From the NCBI GenBank assembly GCA_002448875.1, contig DKAS01000214.1, positions 20,498-50,114 on the forward strand: DNA of 29,617 bases, read 5' to 3'. The notes under the pieces are model-generated. The model was not told where the DNA came from. It made no database searches and saw nothing but the letters and a program-made list of their open reading frames with translations. The stretch comes from Proteobacteria bacterium UBA6920. GTDB lineage: Bacteria; Pseudomonadota; Gammaproteobacteria; SG8-11. This document shows positions 1 to 6,092 of this stretch, in pieces. The number at the start of each line of letters is the position of its first letter. The first letter of the stretch is position 1. A program made the position numbers and the translations under genes.

Positions 1-279
1 ACCGTGGAAGGCAACCGCCGCTATGTCAATCTTGCTCCCTTCGGCGAGCCGCAACTGGGCAAGCGCGGTCTGTACAGCCAGGTCGGGGGGGAGAATGAAA
101 GAAAGGAGCGGCAGATGGCCATGTTGTGGTTGTTGAACCAGTCGGACGGGGAGCACTCCCTGCTGGATATCGCCCGTAAGTCGGGCCTGCCGTTCGCCTA
201 CCTGCAAGAGGCGGCGGCGCAGGCACTGGCTGCCGGACTGCTGCAGGAACCGATCGCCACGCCTGCGGGAGTGCAATAA
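1..279 (+). CDS. C-terminal part of a DUF4910/aminopeptidase-like protein with winged-helix tail (5' truncated)
   Basis: The open frame runs in from the left edge, so only the last 92 residues are present. The segment VNLAPFGEPQLGKRGLY followed by a compact helical tail (LWLLNQSDGEHSLLDIARKSGL) matches my recollection of the end of DUF4910/DUF2172 proteins. These have an M28-like aminopeptidase fold followed by a winged helix and often sit in surface polysaccharide loci. The catalytic part lies outside the window, so activity cannot be judged. The stop TAA overlaps the next ATG by one base (TAATG), which indicates translational coupling with the sulfotransferase. The family assignment is from memory of conserved motifs, not a search. 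Confidence 0.6.
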   Translation, partial: TVEGNRRYVNLAPFGEPQLGKRGLYSQVGGENERKERQMAMLWLLNQSDGEHSLLDIARKSGLPFAYLQEAAAQALAAGLLQEPIATPAGVQ

Positions 280-1358
280 TGGGCGCAGCCGCAGAATATC
301 TCGGTGAGGACCTGATTTTTATCATTTCCCAGCCGCGTTCCGGTTCCACTCTGTTGCAGCGGGTGCTGGCCGGGCATCCCGACATTCAGACCTCGGCGGA
401 AACCTGGTTGATGCTGCACCCGATCTACGGCTTCGGCCGCGGCGGTATTCGCACCGAATATGATCACGGCTCGGCGGCGCATGGTATCAGGGAATTTCTC
501 CAGTTCTATACGGATGGCGAGCAGGTGTATACCAGTGCCATCCGCGCCTGGGCCAGAGAGCTGTATGGCAATGCCCTGCGCAAGGGCGGCAAGCAACTGT
601 TTCTCGACAAGACGCCGCGTTATTATTTTATCGTTCCTGAGTTATACCGGGTGTTTCCGCGGGCCAGATTTATCTTCCTGCTGCGCAATCCCCTCGCTGT
701 GCTGGCGTCGGAGCTGAAGACTTATGTCAAGGACGATTGGAACAAGCTCAGTTCCTTCGATGCAGATCTACGCAAGGCGCCCGGGTTGATTCTTGCCGGC
801 ATCAAAACCCTGGGCGACAAAGCGACGGTGATTCGCTATGAGGAATTCGTCAGCGATCCTGAGCGCAATATCACGGCGTTGTGCCAGAGCCTGGGCCTGA
901 GCTTCCACGAATCCATGCTGGACTACGGCAAAACGGAAGCGCCGCGCGGCAAGATGAACGATCCGGTGGGCATTCATCGCCATACCCGGCCGAGTACCGA
1001 GAGCCTGGACAAATGGAAATCGCTGGCCGCCGACCGGCAGGCGCGCCATCTGGCGCTGGCCTATCTGCGTGACCTGGGCGAGGACACTCTGGCGCAATTC
1101 GGTTATTCCTACGCGGATATAGCCCAGGCCTTGCAGAGCGGTCGCACTGCGGGCAGTGGCATGCTTTATCCCTGGCAGGTGGCGATCACGCCGCAGGAAA
1201 ACTGGAATTTTCGTCAGCGTGCAAGCTCCGAGTTGTACTACGCCTTGCGGCGTCGCGGGCCTTTGCTCGGTCCCGTCGCGGCCGGCTGGCGCATGGCACG
1301 TTATCTGTGGCGGCAACTCAAAGCCGGTCTGCGTGCCGCGCCGCGTCATCGCTTGTGA
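279..1358 (+). CDS. PAPS-dependent sulfotransferase family protein
   Basis: 359 residues, of normal length for bacterial sulfotransferases. Near the N-terminus, SQPRSGSTLLQ (about residues 17-27) is the 5'-phosphosulfate-binding loop. R136 and S144 in LLRNPLAVLAS form the R-x7-S 3'-phosphate-binding element. RYEEFVSDP (about residue 186) is also typical of the family. It should transfer sulfate from PAPS to a sugar hydroxyl or amine, here probably a cell-surface polysaccharide or its lipid-linked precursor. There is no signal peptide, so it is likely cytoplasmic. It overlaps the upstream gene by one base and the downstream PIG-L gene at GTGA, so the three are one operon. The acceptor cannot be inferred. 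Confidence 0.85.
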   Translation: MGAAAEYLGEDLIFIISQPRSGSTLLQRVLAGHPDIQTSAETWLMLHPIYGFGRGGIRTEYDHGSAAHGIREFLQFYTDGEQVYTSAIRAWARELYGNALRKGGKQLFLDKTPRYYFIVPELYRVFPRARFIFLLRNPLAVLASELKTYVKDDWNKLSSFDADLRKAPGLILAGIKTLGDKATVIRYEEFVSDPERNITALCQSLGLSFHESMLDYGKTEAPRGKMNDPVGIHRHTRPSTESLDKWKSLAADRQARHLALAYLRDLGEDTLAQFGYSYADIAQALQSGRTAGSGMLYPWQVAITPQENWNFRQRASSELYYALRRRGPLLGPVAAGWRMARYLWRQLKAGLRAAPRHRL

Positions 1359-2179
1359 ACGGCGCGACCGGCAAGCAGGCGATGCTGCAGCAGTCGGTGC
1401 TGGTGGTTGCGCACCCGGACGATGAAATTCTGTGGTTCAGCAGCATACTGGCGGAAGTCGGCCATATTGTTATTTGCTATCTCTCTCTGCCCGGACGGCA
1501 GGACGTCACTACCGGCCGTCAGCAGGTGCGCGCCGAATTTCCGCTGAGCAACGTCACCTGGCTGGAGATACCGGAAGCGCGGGTGTTCAATACCGCCGAC
1601 TGGCGACGGCCGCAGACGACCGACGTCGGTCTGACGATCAACCATGCGGGGCGGGCGGCGGCTTACCGCGAAAATTACACCACCTTGCTGCAACGGCTGC
1701 GCACCACCCTGAGCGGCTGCAGGAATGTCATTACGCACAATCCCTGGGGCGAGTACGGCCACGAGGATCACGTGCAGGTACACCGGGCGGTGATGGCTCT
1801 ACGCGCGGAGCTGAATTACGAGGTGTGGTATTCCAACTACGCCAGCGATCATTCGCTGGCTTTGCTGACCGCCGGTCTCAGTGGATTCCACAGCGACTAT
1901 TTCGCGCTGCCGACCGATACACAACTGGCCGGGCGGATCATGGATCTTTACCGCCAGCATAAGGTCTGGACCTGGTACGCAGACTATATCTGGTTCAAAG
2001 AGGAATGTTTCGTCCGCGCCAGCGACGAGGGCGCGACGGGAGCGCTGGCCTATGGCTCGCTGTTTCCCCTGAACTATCTCAAAATCGATCTTGCCACCGT
2101 TGCCGAACCGGTGAAAAAGCCCCGGCGTCTGGCCAGGTTGCGCGCGGCACTGGGCTTGCCTGCGGGGCGGAAGCGATGA
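1355..2179 (+). CDS. PIG-L family (LmbE-like) deacetylase
   Basis: 274 residues from a GTG start that overlaps the TGA of the sulfotransferase gene (GTGA); an internal ATG at 1382 is also possible, directly ahead of the first strand. The zinc-binding AHPDDE motif is at residues 19-24, and the second metal motif HEDH is at 136-139 within NPWGEYGHEDH. PIG-L enzymes remove N-acetyl groups from GlcNAc-containing lipids, thiols or glycans. Placed between a sulfotransferase and a glycosyltransferase, its probable substrate is an N-acetylated sugar of the exopolysaccharide or its precursor. That substrate is inference. The C-terminus is basic (KKPRRLARLRAALG), possibly membrane-associating. Confidence 0.85.
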   Translation: MNGATGKQAMLQQSVLVVAHPDDEILWFSSILAEVGHIVICYLSLPGRQDVTTGRQQVRAEFPLSNVTWLEIPEARVFNTADWRRPQTTDVGLTINHAGRAAAYRENYTTLLQRLRTTLSGCRNVITHNPWGEYGHEDHVQVHRAVMALRAELNYEVWYSNYASDHSLALLTAGLSGFHSDYFALPTDTQLAGRIMDLYRQHKVWTWYADYIWFKEECFVRASDEGATGALAYGSLFPLNYLKIDLATVAEPVKKPRRLARLRAALGLPAGRKR

Positions 2180-2230
2180 TTGTCCGGGAATCGCGCCGCT
2201 ACGGCGCCGGCACTCAGTGAGACGCTAACC

Positions 2231-3409
2231 ATGTACTACCGGCTGAAGAAAGCGCTCAAGCAGGCGCTGGCGGTGGCCAGCGGAGACGACGAAAAAATGG
2301 TGCGTTTGCGCACGCCGCAGGCGCGGCGCGGGCGCGCCCTCCTGGCTTACGCCCATGAGCCCTATCTGCGCCAGGGCGAGGCGATTTCCCTGGATCATAC
2401 CCAGTACTGGGAGTCCTGGACCCTGGGTCAGATTCTGCTGGCGCGCGGCTACGATCTGGATGTAATCAGTTACCGAAACACCACCTTCCAGCCGCGTCAG
2501 CGGTATGATCTGTTGCTCAGTTCGCGCGTGAGCTGTGATCGCCTGAGCCGCCGGGTGGGAGAGGCCTGCCTCAAGATCGTGCATCTGGACACGGCCCACT
2601 GGGCGGATAACAACAGCGCTTCCTATGCGCGTTTCCTCGCGGTCAAACAGGCCCGCTCGCGGGTGCTGAAGTTCAATACCATGCGTCAGGTGGAGGCGAA
2701 TTACGCGCTGGAAAATGCCGATTGCGCCACCGTCCTGGGGAACCAGTTTACCCTCGATACTTATGCCTATGCCGGCAAGCCGCTGTACCGCCTGCCGATT
2801 TCCACACCGCCGGTGGATGCGGAACCAGAGAGCAGGGATTTCAACCGCGTCGGCCGCAATTTCCTCTGGTTCGGCAGCCGGGGTTTCGTCCACAAGGGCC
2901 TGGACCTGGTGCTGGATGCGTTCCGCGACCTGCCGGACTGCAAATTGTATGTTTGCGGCCCGCTTGAGCAGGAGCCGTCCTTCGTCGAAGCTTTTCACCG
3001 GGAGTTATACGCCACGCCAAATATCGTCACGGTCGGCTGGGTCGACGTGCAGTCATCGCGCTTTCAAGAGATCGTCAACGATGTCGCCGCATTGATCTAC
3101 CCCAGCTGTGCCGAAGGCGGTGGTGCCAGCGCTTTGCTGTGCATGCGCATGGGCATCGTGCCGCTGTTGAGCCGGCAGGCCAGCGTGGATCTGGACGCAA
3201 GCTATGGCATGCTTGTCCAGCAGCTGTCGGTCGCCGCGGTCAGAGATACGGTGCAGGCGTTCGCCACGCTGCCCGCCGGCAGGCAGCGGGAAATGGCATG
3301 CGCCGCGCGCCGCTTCGTGCTGCAGCACCATGGGCGCGAGCATTTTCAGGCCGCGGCCGAGCGGCTGTTCGATACGCTGCTGGCGGAGCGGCGTAATACT
3401 GGTGCATAA
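2231..3409 (+). CDS. Glycosyltransferase, GT-B fold (GT1/GT4-like)
   Basis: 392 residues from the ATG at 2231; a TTG at 2180 in the same frame directly follows the PIG-L stop and would add 17 unremarkable residues. The C-terminal half has the GT-B donor-binding half: FGSRGFVHKGLDLVLDAF (about 213-230), KLYVCGPL, and the loop IYPSCAEGGGASALL (about 290-304) in place of the usual E-x7-E segment. The N-terminal half (LARGYDLDVISY) looks like a normal acceptor domain. It should add one sugar to a growing polysaccharide; donor and acceptor are unknown. It is the last gene before a strong shared terminator and is probably cotranscribed with the three upstream genes. Confidence 0.8.
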   Translation: MYYRLKKALKQALAVASGDDEKMVRLRTPQARRGRALLAYAHEPYLRQGEAISLDHTQYWESWTLGQILLARGYDLDVISYRNTTFQPRQRYDLLLSSRVSCDRLSRRVGEACLKIVHLDTAHWADNNSASYARFLAVKQARSRVLKFNTMRQVEANYALENADCATVLGNQFTLDTYAYAGKPLYRLPISTPPVDAEPESRDFNRVGRNFLWFGSRGFVHKGLDLVLDAFRDLPDCKLYVCGPLEQEPSFVEAFHRELYATPNIVTVGWVDVQSSRFQEIVNDVAALIYPSCAEGGGASALLCMRMGIVPLLSRQASVDLDASYGMLVQQLSVAAVRDTVQAFATLPAGRQREMACAARRFVLQHHGREHFQAAAERLFDTLLAERRNTGA

Positions 3410-3411
3410 AA

Positions 3412-3441
3412 AAACCACTTGCCGTTACCGGCAAGTGGTTT
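3412..3441. terminator. Shared bidirectional hairpin terminator between convergent genes
   Basis: A perfect 13-bp inverted repeat (AAACCACTTGCCG / CGGCAAGTGGTTT) with a 4-base TTAC loop. Read on the - strand the stem is followed by seven T residues, a strong intrinsic terminator for the SUMF1 gene. Read on the + strand it is preceded by seven A and followed by a short TTT, so it should also terminate the glycosyltransferase operon, though less strongly. Confidence 0.88.
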
Positions 3442-3460
3442 GATTGACGCGCGCGGACGC

Positions 3461-4498
3461 TTAACGTGCGCAGCGGAAACCGATGGCGCCACCGAACATC
3501 TGCGGTGCCAGGTTGGAATCAAGCTTGAAAATTCCGCCGCCGCCGAAACCGCCGCCGCGATTGATAGCGGCGATGGAGTGGGTGCCGGTACCGTTGACGG
3601 GCTCGTGCACGCCGAACATGTAGTCGAAATTCAGGGTGGCGCCCTGATCGGTTCTCGCCTGAGCTGTGCCGGCAGCCAGGTTGGTGCCACCGCCTTCAAT
3701 CCAGTCCGCTACCCATTCATTGACGTTGCCGGCCATGTCATTCACGCCCCAGCTGGATACGCAGCTGGTTTTCGCTCCGGTATTGCCCGGCGCGGCGCTG
3801 TTGGTATTGCAGATGCCGGTGTCGGTCTTCACGGCGCCGACCAGCGTCATGGTGTCAGGGGTGCCGGCGGCGGCCATCTGCCATTCGGCGTTGGTCAACA
3901 GGCGTTTGCCGGAGTTCAGGCAGGCTTGCGCCGCCTGGTACCAGGAAATGTTGACTACGGGCAATACGCCGGCAACGCTGCGTGCATAGATGGCATTGGC
4001 GTTGCTGGCGCCGCTGCTGTCCTTGGCGGTGCAGTCATTGCCGTTGATTAGGCAGGGGACATTGGTGTACTGGGTGCTGGCGCTGGCGTCCCAGATGGAA
4101 GCTTCATATTTGTCCACGCACAGGTTGCCGACGCGAACCATGATGTCGTTGCCATTGTCGCCGCAGCTGAAATTGCCGGGCTGGCGCTGCTGCAGCGCGC
4201 TAATCGCGGCGCTGTTGGCGCTGACGGCGCTGCTGTCGGCCTTGCCGTCCACCGTGGTTTTGTCGGCTTTGCCCGCCAGAGCGTCGTTGAGTTCGGTCTT
4301 GGTGGCTTTGTCGCCCAGGGCCGTGTCATGAGCATTGATGGCGTCGCGCAGCGTTTCGAAATTGCCGTTGACGTCTTCCGCCTTGGCCGGTGTGTTGGCC
4401 TGGAAGGTGTGTGGAACGGCAACCGGAGCGGCCAGGGCTGAAGCCGAGGCGCCCAGCAGGACCGCGGACAGGACATGATTCAAATTCAGTACTTTCAT
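3461..4498 (-). CDS. Secreted SUMF1/FGE-fold protein with coiled-coil region, catalytic cysteines absent
   Basis: 345 residues. A signal peptide (MKVLNLNHVLSAVLLGASAS, cleavage after ALA near 24) is followed by a low-complexity heptad-like segment (about 50-105, ELNDALAGKADKTTVDGKAD), likely a trimeric coiled coil. A SUMF1/formylglycine-generating-enzyme-like domain runs to the end, with WYQAAQACLNSGKRLLTNAEW, WGVNDMAGNVNEWVADW and a terminal GFRCAR. In true FGE the catalytic cysteine pair lies just after RGGSY; here that stretch reads RGGGFGGGGIFKLDSN, with no cysteine. It is therefore probably a binding or structural relative, not a sulfatase activator. It lies 39 bases downstream of a lipoprotein gene on the same strand and ends at the shared terminator. 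Role unknown; it may be a surface or periplasmic adhesin-like protein. Confidence 0.75.
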   Translation of the reverse strand: MKVLNLNHVLSAVLLGASASALAAPVAVPHTFQANTPAKAEDVNGNFETLRDAINAHDTALGDKATKTELNDALAGKADKTTVDGKADSSAVSANSAAISALQQRQPGNFSCGDNGNDIMVRVGNLCVDKYEASIWDASASTQYTNVPCLINGNDCTAKDSSGASNANAIYARSVAGVLPVVNISWYQAAQACLNSGKRLLTNAEWQMAAAGTPDTMTLVGAVKTDTGICNTNSAAPGNTGAKTSCVSSWGVNDMAGNVNEWVADWIEGGGTNLAAGTAQARTDQGATLNFDYMFGVHEPVNGTGTHSIAAINRGGGFGGGGIFKLDSNLAPQMFGGAIGFRCAR

Positions 4499-4537
4499 TG
4501 CGATTACCCCTACTAGTCTTAAGTTCGTGTTCGATAG

Positions 4538-4714
4538 TCAGGACCAGTTGTCCTTGTTCCATATCATCTGGTTCCAGTCACTGGAACCCGGCTCCGGTTT
4601 GTTCTGGCTGTTAGGATCGGTACCCCCACCACCACCGCCATTGCTGCAACCGGTCAGCATCAGCGCGAGCAGTGCCAGTAGCGGCAACAGCTTGCGCGAG
4701 AATAGTCTGATCAT
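4538..4714 (-). CDS. Small glycine-rich lipoprotein
   Basis: 58 residues from the ATG at 4714, chosen because an AAGGAG ribosome binding site lies 6 bases upstream; an in-frame start 30 bases earlier has none. The sequence is a short basic N-region, a Leu/Ala-rich helix and the lipobox LTGC, followed by SNGGGGGG and a short polar Asn/Trp-rich tail. It is expected to be lipid-anchored in the periplasm or outer membrane. It precedes the SUMF1-like gene by 39 bases and is probably cotranscribed with it, perhaps as an anchor or partner. No family is recognised for the 35-residue mature part. Confidence 0.7.
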   Translation of the reverse strand: MIRLFSRKLLPLLALLALMLTGCSNGGGGGGTDPNSQNKPEPGSSDWNQMIWNKDNWS

Positions 4715-4720
4715 CGTTGT

Positions 4721-4726
4721 CTCCTT
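4721..4726 (-). promoter_or_regulatory. Ribosome binding site fixing the lipoprotein start
   Basis: AAGGAG on the - strand, 6 bases ahead of the ATG at 4714. It decides between this start and the longer open frame beginning at 4744. Confidence 0.75.
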
Positions 4727-4967
4727 AGAATCCACAGAATCCACTTTTCACTATTTGAAGCTGTAAAGCCACCGGTTGCTATCGTCCTCCCGCCCTGGCC
4801 GGGGGGAGGAAGGATGGGCCGGTACACCGTCCAGGCTGTGCTCCGATTCTTGAGCCGGTATTGCGGCACGTTCAATCACGGCACACTTGCCTTGGCGTTG
4901 CGCTCCCTTGGTATTCCCCGCAACGGGTATCTCAATGCCATTTGATATCTCAATCCGTTATAAGCAT

Positions 4968-5056
4968 ATTTCCGGTACGGAAAATACTAGCAATTATGTT
5001 AAAAAAACACAACCGGAAATTTGGGCCATGTGACGTTATACCGAGCTCAAATTTCG
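4968..5056. promoter_or_regulatory. Cluster of CCGGAAAT/CAAATTTC inverted repeats, candidate operator region
   Basis: ATTTCCGGT at 4968-4976 is repeated in inverse as ACCGGAAAT at 5012-5020. That second copy overlaps GAAATTTG (5016-5023), which is in turn inverted as CAAATTTC at 5048-5055. A smaller palindrome, TTTCCG-GTA-CGGAAA, spans 4969-4983. Such spaced inverted repeats in an AT-rich block between divergent genes are typical of activator or repressor sites, but no known regulator consensus is recognised. They lie about 275 bases ahead of the Wza-like start and about 255 bases ahead of the lipoprotein start. Confidence 0.35.
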
Positions 5057-5330
5057 ATAAAAACAGTACCAAAATAGATCGGAATCAATGACACCAAGAA
5101 TGCAAGGGTATTATCGCCCGCCTATGATAGACAAATCTTCCTATCCTGAACAGGCCCGCGGGCAAATAAGACAAGGAGGACGGTGGCACTGCTGGGTAAA
5201 GCTTTTTTCCCGTTGGGTGGGGGGCAAGTATAGGCTGGACCAGGCGAATGCGGTATAGTCCATCGCTTAACTGTCGGATTCGTCATGATTGGCGTGGGGT
5301 CACAGCAATCGACGGTTGCCGTCGCGGCGG

Positions 5331-6047
5331 ATGGGGTCGCAAGGGGAGGTGGAGAAGTTGGAGAAGGTCTCCGCGAAGTTTTTGCTGGTGTTGCCGGTGG
5401 CGTGCTTGCTGCATCTGTCCGCCGTTTGGCCCGTCGCGGCCATTGCCGATGTCACTCCCGTCACCTCCGCGACAGCGCGCAGCATAGAAGATGCCGAACT
5501 GCGCATCGGTGCGCAGGATCTGTTGCTGGTCGAAGTGTTTCAAGCTGACGACTACAAGATAGAAGCCCGAGTCAGCAATCTGGGGCAAATCAGCCTGCCC
5601 TTGATAGGCAAGCTGCAAGCCGCGGGCAAGACCGTAAGCGAGCTGGAAAAGGAGCTGGCGTCGCGGTTGGGCAAGGACTATTTCCAGGATCCGCAGGTGA
5701 TGGTGACGGTGAAAGAATTCACCAGCCAGCGCATTACCATCGAAGGCAACGTCAATAAACCGGGTATCTACAGCCTGCAGGGTCAAACCACCTTGTTACA
5801 GGCGCTGGCCATGGCCGAAGGGGTCAATGATTTGGCGGATTACAGCAATGTCCAGGTCTATCGCAAAAACGGCGGCGCCAATTCACCCTTGAATTTCGAT
5901 TTGGAAGATATCCGCAGCGGCAAACTGGCCGATCCGCCGGTACTGAGCGAGGACACTATCATCGTGCATCGTTCGGGGGCGAAGTCATTCGTCAAAAGCG
6001 TCACCGATACGTTGCGTGGTTTTGTTACTTTCACTACCTACCGCTGA
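5331..6047 (+). CDS. Polysaccharide biosynthesis/export protein (Wza-like, short form)
   Basis: 238 residues from the ATG at 5331. In-frame GTG (5349) and TTG (5358) alternatives follow a GGGGAGG purine run and would start nearer the signal peptide. An N-terminal hydrophobic stretch (KFLLVLPVACLLHL...AIA) is a signal peptide; the cysteine within it does not sit in a good lipobox. A Poly_export domain covers about 60-145 (LRIGAQDLLLVEVFQ, ISLPLIGKLQAAGKT). One SLBB domain follows (RITIEGNVNKPGIYSL to DTIIVHRS). Wza of E. coli is about 380 residues with more SLBB domains and a C-terminal barrel helix; this is the short periplasmic or outer-membrane form common in exosortase-type and environmental EPS loci. 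It is the first gene of the operon and is followed by its usual Wzc partner. Confidence 0.88.
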   Translation: MGSQGEVEKLEKVSAKFLLVLPVACLLHLSAVWPVAAIADVTPVTSATARSIEDAELRIGAQDLLLVEVFQADDYKIEARVSNLGQISLPLIGKLQAAGKTVSELEKELASRLGKDYFQDPQVMVTVKEFTSQRITIEGNVNKPGIYSLQGQTTLLQALAMAEGVNDLADYSNVQVYRKNGGANSPLNFDLEDIRSGKLADPPVLSEDTIIVHRSGAKSFVKSVTDTLRGFVTFTTYR

Positions 6048-6092
6048 CCCTGCAGGAGCGGACTGACGGCACATGGAGGGAACTGGCGGAAC

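Larger units (their letters stand above)
4715..5330. other. 616-base non-coding divergent region upstream of the exopolysaccharide operon
   Basis: It separates the lipoprotein gene (-) from the Wza-like gene (+) and must hold promoters for both. A GC-rich imperfect hairpin (TCCTCCC at 4785-4791 with GGGAGGA at 4804-4810) lies near the left end. The middle (about 4955-5100) is AT-rich and contains clustered inverted repeats, described separately. The right end contains TATAGT at 5254-5259, a possible -10 without a convincing -35. No convincing gene is present: the short frames at 4861-5091 and 5124-5258 lack ribosome binding sites and recognisable products. Confidence 0.7.

Noticed and set aside
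3419..4051. 210-codon + strand frame opposite the SUMF1-like gene
   Set aside because: It is the antisense reading of the SUMF1-like gene; the - strand product has a signal peptide and recognisable fold motifs, the + strand product has neither.
3461..4498. Active formylglycine-generating enzyme (sulfatase activator)
   Set aside because: The catalytic cysteine pair is absent and no sulfatase gene is present in the window.
4861..5091. 76-codon open frame in the divergent region
   Set aside because: It crosses the inverted repeats and the AT-rich block, has no ribosome binding site, and gives no recognisable product.
5124..5258. A 44-codon open frame starting ATG ATA GAC upstream of the Wza-like gene
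   Set aside because: No ribosome binding site, no recognisable product, and a Trp/Arg-rich composition typical of chance translation; kept as intergenic.
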